The notes: generated by a model not told the origin, from the sequence alone. Shown: positions 7,611-18,282, counted from the stretch's first letter. The stretch: DNA of 64,000 bases from Gammaproteobacteria bacterium (GCA_013003425.1 JABDJB010000056.1:124001-188000), one strand, 5' to 3'. Made by a program: numbers and translations.

Positions 7611-10094
7611 GTGCGTTCAAACGCGCTGTTATCAGACTGGCTGGGCCTGGCGCCGGCACTACGCTGGCTTGCCCGCAAGTTGTTGTTCCTGTGGGTGCGT
7701 GACCGGGTGCTGCCGGAAAACTTCGCCGCCAGCCTGGCCGCCGATGTGCCGGTAGTCTACGTACTGGCCAACGACGCGCTGTCTACCAGGCTGGTCGTCG
7801 CCGGAGTTTGCGCGCGGCAGGACTTGCCCGCACCGGCCGCAGCGATTGCCGGGTTTCCCGGCGAGCGCAATTCAGTCGCTTACGTTCGTCGCCTGCGCGG
7901 CTGGTGGCGGCGCCGGCTGGTGCCGATCAGGTCGGAACGCCTGACCCGCCTGGTCGAGCGCGTGCGCGAAGATTCAGGTCGCGATGTACAGGTTGTCCCG
8001 GTATCGGTTTTTTGGGGTCGTTCGCCGGACAAGGAACGCGCGCCGCTGAAACTGCTATTTTCAGAAAGCTGGGCCCCGGCCGGCCGGATCCGCAAAGCGC
8101 TGATAATCATGGTGCACGGGCGCCAGATGCTGGTGCAGTTCAGCGAGCCGATTCGCCTGCAGAATTTTGTAGCCGAGGCAACGGCCGAGGGACTCGATAC
8201 CGAACGTACGGTGCGCAAGTTGTCCCGGGTGTTGCGCGTGCACATGCGGCGCCTGCGTGTTGCCACGATCGGGCCCGACCTGTCCCACCGGCGCACGCTG
8301 CGCGGACAAATACTGCGGTCAGCATCGGTACGCGAGGCGATCCGCCGCCACGCCAGCCGCCAGGAAATTTCCGAGTTCGAAGCCGCCCAGCGGGCCGGCG
8401 AATATGTCGACGAAATCGCTGCAAACTATTCCTACGCCTTTATCCGCTTTATGGACAGGTTGCTGGGCTGGTTATGGAACCGCGTGTATGACGGTATCGA
8501 GCTCAACCATGTTGATAGCCTGAAGACCAACGCTGAAGGCCGGGAAGTCATATACGTACCGTGTCATCGCAGCCACTTCGATTACCTGCTGCTGTCCTAT
8601 GTGCTGTATCACGCGGGACTGGTCCCGCCCCATGTAGCGGCTGGCATCAATCTGAATATCCCGGTTATTGGGCCGTTGCTGCGTCTGGGTGGCGCGTTTT
8701 TTCTGCGCCGCAGCTTTGGTGGCAACAAGCTCTACACCGCGGTGTTCCAGAAGTACCTGTCGCTGAACCTGGCCAAAGGCGTGCCGATCGAGTATTTCAT
8801 TGAAGGGACCCGCAGCCGCACCGGCCGGCTGTTGCTGCCCAAGTCCGGCATCCTCGCCATGACAGTGCGCAGCTACCTGCGTGAACCAACCCGCCCGGTA
8901 ATTTTCATCCCTGTCTATTTCTGTTACGAGAAACTGCTGGAGGGGCGCAGCTACATCGGCGAGCTGAGCGGAAACGCGAAGCGCAAGGAGAGTTTTTTCG
9001 GTTTTGTCCGCTCACTGGGTGCGATCCGACAGAAGTTTGGCAAAGTGCATGTGAATTTCGGCGCGCCGCTGTCGCTCGATGCACTGCTCGATGAATACAA
9101 CCCCGGCTGGCGCGAACAGGGAGAAATGCCCGAGAAGCCAGCATGGCTGGCACCTGCGGTCGATGATCTTGCCCTGCGTATCATGCGGCAGATAAATCTG
9201 AGTGCGGCAGTCACGCCGGTAAGCCTGTTGTCGCTATCGCTGTTGTCGGCATCGCGCCAGGCCATGCTGGAAGAGGTATTACGCGATCATCTCGATTTGC
9301 TGCGGCAATTACTGCGGCGCGCCCCGTATTCGGAGAGCGTGACCTTTCCCGAGCAGGATGGCCGCGCGATTATTGATTATGCGCTGGAGATGGGCCTGGT
9401 ACGCCGGCGCAGTCATGCTCTCGGTGACGTAATAGCAGCGCGCGGGAACAGCGCCATTCTGCTGACCTACAACCGCAATAACGTCATGCACCTGTTCGCA
9501 CTACCGTCGCTGGTGGCGTGTTGTTTCCTGAATAACCGGACGATGCACGCCGACAAGATCATCGATCTGGCACAGATGGTCTATCCCTATGTGCGCGCCG
9601 AGTTGTTCCTGGCCTGGCCGGAGGAGCAGCTGGAAGACGTTTTGCACCAGCTGCTGGCCGTTTTTGTAGACATAGGCCTGCTGGAACGGGATCCGGACAA
9701 TGGTCGGCTCAGTCGTCCCGCTGCCAACACGCCGCGCGCAGCCCAGCTTTCGCTATTGGCTCAGGGGGCGCTGCAAACGCTCGAGCGCTACTACATGACA
9801 ATCGGGCTGTTGCTGAAGCACGGACCTGGCCACGTCAGCCAGCCTGATCTGGAAAATCTCTGCCAGCTGATGGCACAGCGCATGTCGATGCTGTACCAGT
9901 TTGATGCTCCCGAGTCGTTTGCCAAGCCGCTGTTCCGCGAATTCATCGACCGGCTGCGCGAATCCGGCGTGGTCTGGCTGGACGATAACGGCCTGCTGGC
10001 CTATGACGACAGGATTCGCGCGGTGGAGCAGGATGCGAAACTGGTGCTGGGCGAGCAGATGCGGCACAGTATCCTGCAGGTAATTCATGTCTGA
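7611..10094 (+). CDS. plsB: Glycerol-3-phosphate 1-O-acyltransferase
   Basis: 827 residues, close to E. coli PlsB (807). It catalyses the first acylation of sn-glycerol-3-phosphate in phospholipid synthesis at the inner membrane. Around residue 320 is the catalytic HX4D box as CHRSHFDYLL, followed by the glycerol-phosphate-binding block GGAFFLRRSF, then FIEGTRSRTGR and VIFIPVYFCYEKL, the four acyltransferase motifs in order. The start is a GTG at 7611 with GGGGGA upstream; the frame stays open further upstream but that stretch is antisense to glk. The gene is monocistronic as far as visible, with 235 bases before the next gene. Confidence 0.95.
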   Translation: MRSNALLSDWLGLAPALRWLARKLLFLWVRDRVLPENFAASLAADVPVVYVLANDALSTRLVVAGVCARQDLPAPAAAIAGFPGERNSVAYVRRLRGWWRRRLVPIRSERLTRLVERVREDSGRDVQVVPVSVFWGRSPDKERAPLKLLFSESWAPAGRIRKALIIMVHGRQMLVQFSEPIRLQNFVAEATAEGLDTERTVRKLSRVLRVHMRRLRVATIGPDLSHRRTLRGQILRSASVREAIRRHASRQEISEFEAAQRAGEYVDEIAANYSYAFIRFMDRLLGWLWNRVYDGIELNHVDSLKTNAEGREVIYVPCHRSHFDYLLLSYVLYHAGLVPPHVAAGINLNIPVIGPLLRLGGAFFLRRSFGGNKLYTAVFQKYLSLNLAKGVPIEYFIEGTRSRTGRLLLPKSGILAMTVRSYLREPTRPVIFIPVYFCYEKLLEGRSYIGELSGNAKRKESFFGFVRSLGAIRQKFGKVHVNFGAPLSLDALLDEYNPGWREQGEMPEKPAWLAPAVDDLALRIMRQINLSAAVTPVSLLSLSLLSASRQAMLEEVLRDHLDLLRQLLRRAPYSESVTFPEQDGRAIIDYALEMGLVRRRSHALGDVIAARGNSAILLTYNRNNVMHLFALPSLVACCFLNNRTMHADKIIDLAQMVYPYVRAELFLAWPEEQLEDVLHQLLAVFVDIGLLERDPDNGRLSRPAANTPRAAQLSLLAQGALQTLERYYMTIGLLLKHGPGHVSQPDLENLCQLMAQRMSMLYQFDAPESFAKPLFREFIDRLRESGVVWLDDNGLLAYDDRIRAVEQDAKLVLGEQMRHSILQVIHV

Positions 10095-10329
10095 GGCAAG
10101 CTTAAGCCATTGATATTTAATCAGAAATGAATTGCTGCGCCGCAGCGTGTTGTCTGCAGTGGTGCAGTGTATTTTGCGTCGGACCATATATCTGTGAATC
10201 CAGGGCAGGGCCGGCGCGGCGGATGTGACAGAAGTTTTACAACTTTTGCGCCGCACAGCCGTCCAAATGCCTGTATGCCCGTAATATCAGGGCAGCGCTT
10301 CACGGTCTTAACATTCTGGAGAACGACTG

Positions 10330-11691
10330 ATGCAGAGATTCACTACAGCCGTTGCAGGGCTTCTCGCCCTGGCGTTCCTGAACATTGCCGCAGCTGCAAT
10401 CTCGCCCGAAGAGGCTGCCCGTCTGGGCCAGGACCTCACGCCAATGGGCGCCGAGAAAGCGGGCAATGGCAAGGAGATCCCGGAATGGACCGGCGGCATC
10501 ACAACGCCACCGGCAGGCTACAAGCCCGGTGACCATCACCCCGACCCGTTTGCCGACGACGAGATCGTCATGACCATCACGGCGGCGAACTACCAGGAGG
10601 AGGGTATTGCGGATCGTCTCACCGTTGGACACAAGGGTTTGTTCGAGGCCTATCCCGATACCTTCAGGATGCACGTCTACCCGACACGCCGCAGTTTTTC
10701 GGCGCCGGATCATATTTACGATGCGACAAAGAAGATTGCCACCACCGCCGATCTGATCGAGAACGGTAACGGCGTAACCGGCGCGTTGATGGGTGTGCCA
10801 TTCCCGATACCCAGTAGCGGTGTTGAGGTTATCTGGAATCACATCCTGCGTTGGCGCGCTGAATCCGGCGAGCGTTTTTACGGCCAGGCAGCTGTGACGC
10901 GCGGCGGCGACTTCACCCTGGTGCAGTTTGCCGACCAGATCTCGGTGCCCTATGCGCTGCCGGGTATGACAGAAGAAGAGCTCGACAACGTCATTATCTT
11001 CTTCAAGGAAAAGACTGTGGCGCCGGCGCGCCTGGCCGGCCGGGTGTTGCTGGTGCATGAAACGCTGGACCAGGCTAAAGAGAACCGCAAGGCGTGGGTG
11101 TATAACCCGGGCCAGCGCCGTGTGCGCCGCGCGCCAAACGTTGCGTTTGACAACCCGCGTAGTGGTTCCGACGGTTTAATGACTTCTGACCAGTACGACA
11201 TGTACAACGGCTCGCCCCAGCGCTACAACTGGGAGCTGGTTGGCAAGAAAGAAATGTATGTGCCGTACAACGCCTACAAAGTGCACAGCAACAAGCTGAA
11301 GTACAAGGATTACATCAAGCCGTTGCATGCTGACCCGCAGTACCTGCGCTATGAGCTGCATCGGGTGTGGGTCATCGATGCCACGCTGAAAGACGGCATG
11401 CGCCACCAGTACAGGCGCCGTACCTTCTATATTGATGAGGATTCGTGGCAGATTCTCGCGGTGGATATCTACGATAACCGCGATGAATTGTGGCGCGTGT
11501 CGGAAGGTCACGGCATTAATTACTATGATGTGAAAAACTTCTGGACCACGCTGGAGGTGAACTACGATTTGCAGTCCGGTCGTTACCTTGCCTTCGGTCT
11601 CGATAACGAGACGGGCATGTACGATCTGTCAGCGTCGATTCCAAAGGAAGAATTCACCACGGGAGCTCTGCGCCGCGCAGGTACGCGCTAG
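10330..11691 (+). CDS. DUF1329 periplasmic/envelope protein
   Basis: 453 residues with a Sec signal peptide (LLALAFLNIAAAA, cleavage near 23). The mature N-terminus SPEEAARLGQDLTPMGAEKAG and the PAG/WTGGI segment are typical of DUF1329 proteins, a LolA/LolB-related family usually found with DUF1302, YCF48 and MMPL-type RND genes and thought to move hydrophobic molecules across the envelope. That family role is known mainly from gene neighbourhood. Here the YCF48 and RND genes follow directly, and a strong hairpin lies just after the stop. TGGAGA precedes the ATG at good spacing. Cargo unknown. Confidence 0.85.
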   Translation: MQRFTTAVAGLLALAFLNIAAAAISPEEAARLGQDLTPMGAEKAGNGKEIPEWTGGITTPPAGYKPGDHHPDPFADDEIVMTITAANYQEEGIADRLTVGHKGLFEAYPDTFRMHVYPTRRSFSAPDHIYDATKKIATTADLIENGNGVTGALMGVPFPIPSSGVEVIWNHILRWRAESGERFYGQAAVTRGGDFTLVQFADQISVPYALPGMTEEELDNVIIFFKEKTVAPARLAGRVLLVHETLDQAKENRKAWVYNPGQRRVRRAPNVAFDNPRSGSDGLMTSDQYDMYNGSPQRYNWELVGKKEMYVPYNAYKVHSNKLKYKDYIKPLHADPQYLRYELHRVWVIDATLKDGMRHQYRRRTFYIDEDSWQILAVDIYDNRDELWRVSEGHGINYYDVKNFWTTLEVNYDLQSGRYLAFGLDNETGMYDLSASIPKEEFTTGALRRAGTR

Positions 11692-11711
11692 CAGGCAGGT
11701 TCAGACTTACG

Positions 11712-11750
11712 CCTTCGCCGGCTGCGTAGGGCAGCCGGCGAAGGTTTCGA
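11712..11750 (+). terminator. Hairpin between DUF1329 and YCF48 genes
   Basis: Perfect 14-bp stem (11712-11725 with 11731-11744) around a five-base GTAGG loop, followed only by TTTCGAT rather than a long T-run. It could be a weak or attenuating terminator, or an mRNA-stabilising structure that lets the highly expressed first gene be uncoupled from the two downstream. Confidence 0.6.
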
Positions 11751-11778
11751 TAATCCGGCACGGATGCCGGAAAAAGTG

Positions 11779-12840
11779 ATGGGGGTTCACTTGTTTAAAT
11801 TTCTTGCCACTGTTGTGGCTTTTCTGGCCGCCATGCAGGCCAGTCTGGCGGCCGAGTATCCGCCAATACCGGAACCGGGGCAGGCTTTCATCGCGCCAAA
11901 CGCGACTGAAGCTGTGCTGCTCGATGGGGTCTACGTGGACGGCCGCCTGGTCGTAGTCGGTCAACACGGAATCGTGCTGATAAGCGATGACGAAGGCCGC
12001 AGCTGGACGCAGAAGCAGTCCGGTACCCGGGCTGCATTGACCGGCGTGTATTTTCATGATCGGTCAACGGGCTGGGTGGTCGGGCACGATGCGATAATCC
12101 TTCGAACCCGGGATGGTGGCGAAAGCTGGGAGCAGGTTAATTTTGACCCTGACGACCAGCGGCCCCTGTTTGATGTGTGGTTTGATGATGCCACGAGTGG
12201 TTTTGCCATTGGCGCCTACGGATTGTTACTGGCAACAACTGACGGCGGCAGCAACTGGGAATCGCGCGAGCTGATACCGCAGCCGTGGCCTGATCTCGCT
12301 TCAGTCGACAGTGCCGGCTCTGACGCGGACGAATTCGATTTCGAAGACGATCAGTTCTACGATTTTCACCTCAACAATATCGTTGAAAGCCCCACCGGTG
12401 ACCTCTACATTGCTGCCGAGGCCGGCAATTTTTTCCGCTCGGGTGATGGCGGCTCAACCTGGTATTCAATGCCGACAATCTACGAGGGGTCGTTTTTCAG
12501 CGTACTCCCGCTGCAGGCTGAAAACCTCGTGCTGATGGGACTGCGTGGCAATATGTTTGCTTCCACCAACGGCGGTGAGGCGTTCAGACGGATCGACACC
12601 CCGGTTACCGTGCTGCTGAATGATGGTGCAGTGCTGGCAGACGGCACCATATTGATCGGCGGGATGGCTGGAGCGTTGCTGGAGAGTAACGACGCCGGCT
12701 CGACATTCCAGCTGCGGCAGCAGACAGACCGCAAGGCGATCTCGGTGTTGCTGCCCGTAAGTGACGCGATAATTGTAGTTGGTGAGGCAGGTGTAAAACG
12801 CCGCACTCTCGAGCAACTGCAGCAGGGAGGCGCGTCATGA
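11779..12840 (+). CDS. YCF48/BNR-repeat periplasmic protein
   Basis: 353 residues with a signal peptide (FLATVVAFLAAMQASLA). The body is a run of beta-propeller blades of the YCF48/BNR type: repeated SDDEGRSW, TRDGGESW, TTDGGSNW, SGDGGSTW and STNGGEAF motifs, each about 40-60 residues apart. Such proteins accompany MMPL-type RND transporters and DUF1329 proteins. I chose the ATG at 11779, with GGAAA six bases before it. The ATG at 11764 in the same frame has no ribosome site and sits in a small CCGGCA/TGCCGG hairpin. The stop overlaps the start of the RND gene by four bases (ATGA), so the two should be coupled. Confidence 0.83.
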   Translation: MGVHLFKFLATVVAFLAAMQASLAAEYPPIPEPGQAFIAPNATEAVLLDGVYVDGRLVVVGQHGIVLISDDEGRSWTQKQSGTRAALTGVYFHDRSTGWVVGHDAIILRTRDGGESWEQVNFDPDDQRPLFDVWFDDATSGFAIGAYGLLLATTDGGSNWESRELIPQPWPDLASVDSAGSDADEFDFEDDQFYDFHLNNIVESPTGDLYIAAEAGNFFRSGDGGSTWYSMPTIYEGSFFSVLPLQAENLVLMGLRGNMFASTNGGEAFRRIDTPVTVLLNDGAVLADGTILIGGMAGALLESNDAGSTFQLRQQTDRKAISVLLPVSDAIIVVGEAGVKRRTLEQLQQGGAS

Positions 12841-15320
12841 CCACTCTTGTAACACCAAAATCCGGCCCGGTAGTCGCGCTGCTGGAGCGGCTGGTTTTCG
12901 GCAACCGGCCGCTGGTCATCGTCGTATTCGCGGTAGTGACAGTGTTGATGCTGTGGCTGGCCCGCGGCCTGCATGTAGATGCCGGCTTCACCAAGCAGCT
13001 GCCGACAAAGCACGAGTATATGCAGACGTACCTGGATCACCAGGAGCAGTTCGGTGGTGCCAACCGCGTGCTGGTGGCGCTGGTTGCTCGCGACGGCAAC
13101 ATGTTTACGCCGGAGTTTTTCCAGGCGCTGAAAGAGGCCACTGATGAGGTCTTCTTTATTCCCGGCGTCGAGCGAGCCCGTGTCAGCTCGCTGTTCACGC
13201 CGAATACCCGCTATATCGAAGTTATCGAGGGTGGTATTGCTGCAGGCAACGTTGTGCCGGCAGATTTCCAGCCAACGGAAGCCGGGCTGGAGCGCGTGCG
13301 CGAGAATATTCTGAAATCGAATATTGTCGGCCGGCTGGTTTCGAATGACTTCAGTGGCGCAATAATCAGCGCGCAGCTACTGGAGGTGAACCCTAACACC
13401 GGGGAAAAACTCGACCTGGTGCGGGTATCCAATGACCTCGAGGAAAAAATCCGCGACGTATTCGGTGGTGAGCAATTCCCGAATGTTGATGTGCACATGA
13501 TCGGATTCGCCAAGGTTATTGGCGACGTGACCGACGGCGCACGGATGGTAATCCTGTTTTTCCTCGTGGCTTTCATCGTCACGACGCTACTGGTTTATTT
13601 CTACACCCAGTCAGTCACGCTTTCGGTAATCCCGCTAGCGTGCTCGCTGACTGCGGTTATCTGGCAGCTGGGGCTGCTTACCGGGCTGGGCTTTGGTATT
13701 GACCCGATGGGTATCCTGGTGCCGTTCCTGGTTTTTGCTATCGGCGTCAGTCATGGCGTGCAGATGGTCAGCGCTGCGCGCGCGGAAATTTTCGATGGTG
13801 TCGACAGCCTGCAGGCTGCGCGCAACAGCTTCCGTCGTCTCGTTGTACCCGGCAGCATCGCCCTGGCCAGTGACACCATCGGTTTCATCACCATTTATTT
13901 CATCGAGATACGCATGATCCAGGAAATGGCGATCACAGCCAGCCTGGGTGTGGCCGTGATAATCCTGACCAACCTGGTGCTGTTACCGGTGTTGATGTCC
14001 TACGTGCGGTTCAGCGAGCGTTACAAGCAGAAGCTTGTGATTCGTGCCAGGCAACTGAGCCCGTTGTGGGACAAGCTGTCGATAGTCGCTCAGCGTGGCC
14101 CGGCAGCCGTAGTGATTCTGATCAGCGTGGGGCTGCTGGCGTTTGGCGCCTGGAAGGGCTCCGAAGTGAAGGTCGGAGACCTGCACCAGGGGGTGCCGGA
14201 GCTGCGGGCCGACTCGCGCTATAACCTCGATACGCGGGCTATTACCGAGCGGTTCTCGATCGGCGTGGACATCATCACCGTCATTGTCGAGACGGTGCCC
14301 GAAGGGTGCATCGACTATGAAGTGATGAGCTCGATCGACGATTTCGCCTGGTATATGGCCAATGTGCCGGGGATACAAAGCGTGATAACGCTGCCGATGG
14401 TGGCCAAGGTGGTCAATGCCGGATGGAATGAGGGCACACTGAAGTGGCGTGTGCTGTCACGCAATGCAGACAACCTGGTGCAATCGAGCCAGTCAGTCGA
14501 TACCAGCAGCGGTCTGCTGAATGCCGATTGCAGCGTGATGCCCGTGATGATGTTCAGTGAGGATCACAAGGCCGAAACCATCGAACGCATCGTTACTGCA
14601 GTAAAAGCGTATCGTGCCGAGTACGGCACTGAAAAAATCAAGTATCGCCTGGCGACCGGCAATGTTGGCGTGATGGCGGCTACCAATGAGGAAGTCGAGG
14701 CGGCCCAGTTCCCGATCCTGATGGGGGTGTTTTCTGCCGTTATCCTGCTGTGCATTATCACTTTCGCCACCCGGCGGGCTGCGCTTTACTTTCTGGTCCC
14801 GGCCGTAATTGCGGCGCTGGCGGCCTGGTTCCTGCCGGGTCAGCGCAACCTGGTCGCAGCTGCCATGGCGCTGTATACCGTCTTCTGGCTGGTCCGTTTC
14901 CCGACAGCGCGTTCGGTACTTTGCATCGTTATCCCGCTGGGCCTGGTTTCATTGCTGGCATACGCGCTGATGGCGACCCTGGAAATCGGTCTGAAGGTGT
15001 CAACGCTGCCGGTGGTGGCTCTCGGCGTTGGTATCGGAGTTGACTACGGTATCTATATCTATAGTCGGTTCAAATCGTTTATGAGTGAAGGGCTGCCGCT
15101 GGCTGAGGCCTACCATGCGACACTGCGTGTGACCGGCGCCGGCGTGATATTTACCGGCGTGACACTCGGGATCGGCGTAGTCACCTGGCTTTTTTCGCCA
15201 CTGAAATTTCAGGCCGACATGGGACTGTTGCTGACCTTCATGTTCATCGTAAATATGCTTGGCGCGATCCTGTTGTTGCCTGCGCTGGCCAGCTGGCTGT
15301 TGCCACGCAGGCTGCACTGA
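12837..15320 (+). CDS. MMPL-type RND transporter
   Basis: 827-residue inner-membrane transporter of the RND superfamily, MMPL/sterol-exporter branch. One membrane segment near 22-45 is followed by a large periplasmic domain, then about five helices; the pattern repeats in the second half, giving roughly 12 helices. The conserved helix-4 element is seen as VFAIGVSHGVQM and its second-half counterpart as GVGIGVDYGIYIYSRF, typical of this branch. It should use the proton gradient to move hydrophobic compounds, with the YCF48 and DUF1329 proteins as periplasmic partners. No membrane-fusion or outer-membrane protein is in this cluster. The stop codon lies within an 8-bp stem hairpin. Confidence 0.88.
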   Translation: MTTLVTPKSGPVVALLERLVFGNRPLVIVVFAVVTVLMLWLARGLHVDAGFTKQLPTKHEYMQTYLDHQEQFGGANRVLVALVARDGNMFTPEFFQALKEATDEVFFIPGVERARVSSLFTPNTRYIEVIEGGIAAGNVVPADFQPTEAGLERVRENILKSNIVGRLVSNDFSGAIISAQLLEVNPNTGEKLDLVRVSNDLEEKIRDVFGGEQFPNVDVHMIGFAKVIGDVTDGARMVILFFLVAFIVTTLLVYFYTQSVTLSVIPLACSLTAVIWQLGLLTGLGFGIDPMGILVPFLVFAIGVSHGVQMVSAARAEIFDGVDSLQAARNSFRRLVVPGSIALASDTIGFITIYFIEIRMIQEMAITASLGVAVIILTNLVLLPVLMSYVRFSERYKQKLVIRARQLSPLWDKLSIVAQRGPAAVVILISVGLLAFGAWKGSEVKVGDLHQGVPELRADSRYNLDTRAITERFSIGVDIITVIVETVPEGCIDYEVMSSIDDFAWYMANVPGIQSVITLPMVAKVVNAGWNEGTLKWRVLSRNADNLVQSSQSVDTSSGLLNADCSVMPVMMFSEDHKAETIERIVTAVKAYRAEYGTEKIKYRLATGNVGVMAATNEEVEAAQFPILMGVFSAVILLCIITFATRRAALYFLVPAVIAALAAWFLPGQRNLVAAAMALYTVFWLVRFPTARSVLCIVIPLGLVSLLAYALMATLEIGLKVSTLPVVALGVGIGVDYGIYIYSRFKSFMSEGLPLAEAYHATLRVTGAGVIFTGVTLGIGVVTWLFSPLKFQADMGLLLTFMFIVNMLGAILLLPALASWLLPRRLH

Positions 15321-15333
15321 ACCGACAGTGCAG
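15312..15333 (+). terminator. Hairpin at the 3' end of the RND gene
   Basis: CTGCACTG, six-base loop, CAGTGCAG: a perfect 8-bp stem that includes the stop codon. No T-run follows, so it may be a processing or weak termination structure that separates the RND cluster from phoB. Confidence 0.4.
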
Positions 15334-15336
15334 GGT

Positions 15337-15354
15337 GCGTCATAGCGCTGTAAC
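15337..15354 (+). promoter_or_regulatory. Candidate Pho box upstream of phoB
   Basis: Two 7-base half-sites, GCGTCAT and CTGTAAC, separated by exactly four bases (AGCG), the spacing of the PhoB-binding direct repeat CTGTCAT-N4-CTGTCAT. Ten bases downstream is TTCAAT, a possible -10. The same ten-base gap is found at the stronger site before the porin gene. If used, the transcript would begin at or just before the ATG of phoB, making it leaderless or nearly so; indeed no Shine-Dalgarno is visible. The first half-site is imperfect, so the call is moderate. Confidence 0.5.
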
Positions 15355-15378
15355 ATAGATCTGCTTCAATAGTGCACC

Positions 15379-16080
15379 ATGTCACGCTCGGGTGAGACAG
15401 TGATTCTGATTGTCGAAGACGAACAACCGGTTCGTGAGATGGTCAGGTTTTCATTGAGTCGCGCCGGATTCGAGGTATGCGAAGCAGCTGATTGCCTGGA
15501 GGCCCACGACGTGATCGCCGGGCAGCATCCCGATCTTATTCTGATGGACTGGATGTTGCCGGAGATGAGCGGGCTGGAGTTCACCCGCCGGCTGAAGCGT
15601 GACCCGGAAACGGTCGATATACCGGTAATCATCCTGACCGCCCGTGGCGAGGAAGAAGACAAGGTCAAAGGCCTGAATACGGGCGCCGACGACTATGTGA
15701 CAAAGCCGTTTTCGACGCGCGAACTGACGGCGCGTATCAACGCGGTGTTGCGCCGCAGCGCGCCACCTGGCGACGCTGTCATAGAGGCCGGCGACCTTTT
15801 GCTCGATGCGGACAGCCATCGGGTAATCGCGGACGGCACCGAAGTGAAACTGGGGCCGACCGAATTCCGGCTGCTGCATTTCTTCATGACAAACCAGGAA
15901 CGCGTGCACAGCCGGGCGCGCTTACTTCATCGTGTCTGGCGTGGCAACGTGGATGTTGAAGAACGCACGGTCGACGTGCATATCCGGCGGCTGCGCAAGG
16001 CATTGCAGCCATACGGGCTGCATTCCTTCATCCAGACGGTCCGCGGGACCGGTTACCGGTTTTCCACCCGGGTCGATTGA
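15379..16080 (+). CDS. phoB: Phosphate regulon response regulator
   Basis: 233-residue OmpR/PhoB-family regulator. The receiver has acidic residues in IVEDEQ, the phospho-acceptor Asp57 in [13 protein letters not shown], a TAR threonine and lysine in TKPFS. The C-terminal winged helix includes [19 protein letters not shown], and [14 protein letters not shown], which match PhoB closely. Phosphorylated PhoB would bind Pho boxes and recruit sigma-70. The assignment to PhoB rather than another OmpR-type regulator is supported by phoR immediately downstream, phoU after that, and Pho-box-like sites before this gene and the porin. Confidence 0.93.
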   Translation: MSRSGETVILIVEDEQPVREMVRFSLSRAGFEVCEAADCLEAHDVIAGQHPDLILMDWMLPEMSGLEFTRRLKRDPETVDIPVIILTARGEEEDKVKGLNTGADDYVTKPFSTRELTARINAVLRRSAPPGDAVIEAGDLLLDADSHRVIADGTEVKLGPTEFRLLHFFMTNQERVHSRARLLHRVWRGNVDVEERTVDVHIRRLRKALQPYGLHSFIQTVRGTGYRFSTRVD

Positions 16081-16081
16081 A

Positions 16082-17404
<1,323 letters not shown>

Positions 17405-17425
17405 GGCTGCGAACAGAAAAGGCCT

Positions 17426-18127
17426 GTGTCGGGAAATAAAGAAGACGTTGTGCCACGGCAGTTCGATCACGAACTGGAGGACTTGCGCAATTCGGTGCTG
17501 GCGATGGGTGGGCTGGTCGAAGAGCAGCTCGCCAGTTCGGTCAAATCTCTAAGCCGGCAGGATGATGAATTGGCCAAGGCCGTTATTGCCGGCGATGTGC
17601 GGGTCAACAGGATGGAGCTGGAAATCGATGCGCGGTGCAGCCAGCTGATCGCCCTGCGCCAGCCGGCACGCAGTGATTTGCGGTTGATCCTCGCGATTAT
17701 CAAGACAATTGCAGATCTCGAACGTATCGGGGATGAGGCAGAAAAAATAAGCCGGCTGGCAACTGAAAACATGATGCGGGAGCGGCAGAAAAGCGACTAT
17801 GGGCAGCTCCGGCATCTTGGTCGTCATGTGCGTACGATGCTCAGCAGCGCGCTCGACGCATTTGCACGGATGGACTCGCAGCAGGCGCGGGCAGTCGCCG
17901 GTGAAGACAGCGAGGTTGATGAAGAGTATGAATCGCTGGTGCGCCAACTTATTACCCGCATGATGGAAGACCCGCGCAAGATCCGTGAGGCGCTCGATAT
18001 CATGTGGGCAGCACGCGCCCTCGAGCGTGTCGGTGATCACGCCAAGAACATCAGCCAGTACGTGATCTACCTCGTTGAGGACCGCGACATTCGCCACCGT
18101 TCGGTCGTGCGTGACGACCCCCGGTAA
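17426..18127 (+). CDS. phoU: Phosphate signalling protein PhoU
   Basis: 233 residues, two repeats of a three-helix bundle. The family signatures are present in both halves: ADLERIGDEAEKIS in the first and ARALERVGDHAKNISQYVIY in the second (the E/DxxxD metal-binding motifs). PhoU links the Pst phosphate transporter to PhoR and keeps the kinase off when phosphate is plentiful. The start is a GTG at 17426 with AAAAGG upstream. It follows phoR by 21 bases with no pstSCAB in between, unlike the common order. Confidence 0.92.
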   Translation: MSGNKEDVVPRQFDHELEDLRNSVLAMGGLVEEQLASSVKSLSRQDDELAKAVIAGDVRVNRMELEIDARCSQLIALRQPARSDLRLILAIIKTIADLERIGDEAEKISRLATENMMRERQKSDYGQLRHLGRHVRTMLSSALDAFARMDSQQARAVAGEDSEVDEEYESLVRQLITRMMEDPRKIREALDIMWAARALERVGDHAKNISQYVIYLVEDRDIRHRSVVRDDPR

Positions 18128-18200
18128 AATTTTTCTGCACTATAAGCTACTGACCTGGATCGAGAATTTCCTGCAACAGGGCCACGGGCAACGACGCCTG

Positions 18201-18218
18201 CTGTAACAGTCCTGTCAC
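18201..18218 (+). promoter_or_regulatory. Pho box before the porin gene
   Basis: CTGTAAC, four bases AGTC, CTGTCAC: two direct repeats at the exact 11-base period of the PhoB box (consensus half-site CTGTCAT). Ten bases later is TAGAAT (18229-18234), one mismatch from the -10 consensus, which is the arrangement of activated Pho promoters where the box takes the place of the -35. Predicted transcript start is near 18241, leaving a 42-base leader with AAGGAGA before the ATG. Confidence 0.75.
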
Positions 18219-18282
18219 TTTACTCTCATAGAATGCCCGGCAACTTCACCGGGCGCCGTCCCGTATTCCAAAGGAGACAGAC

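Noticed and set aside
10120-10300. Small RNA or operator before the DUF1329 gene (AAGTT-TTAC-AACTT and TGCCC-N9-GGGCA)
   Set aside because: Both inverted repeats are only five base pairs and no promoter or terminator pair frames them.
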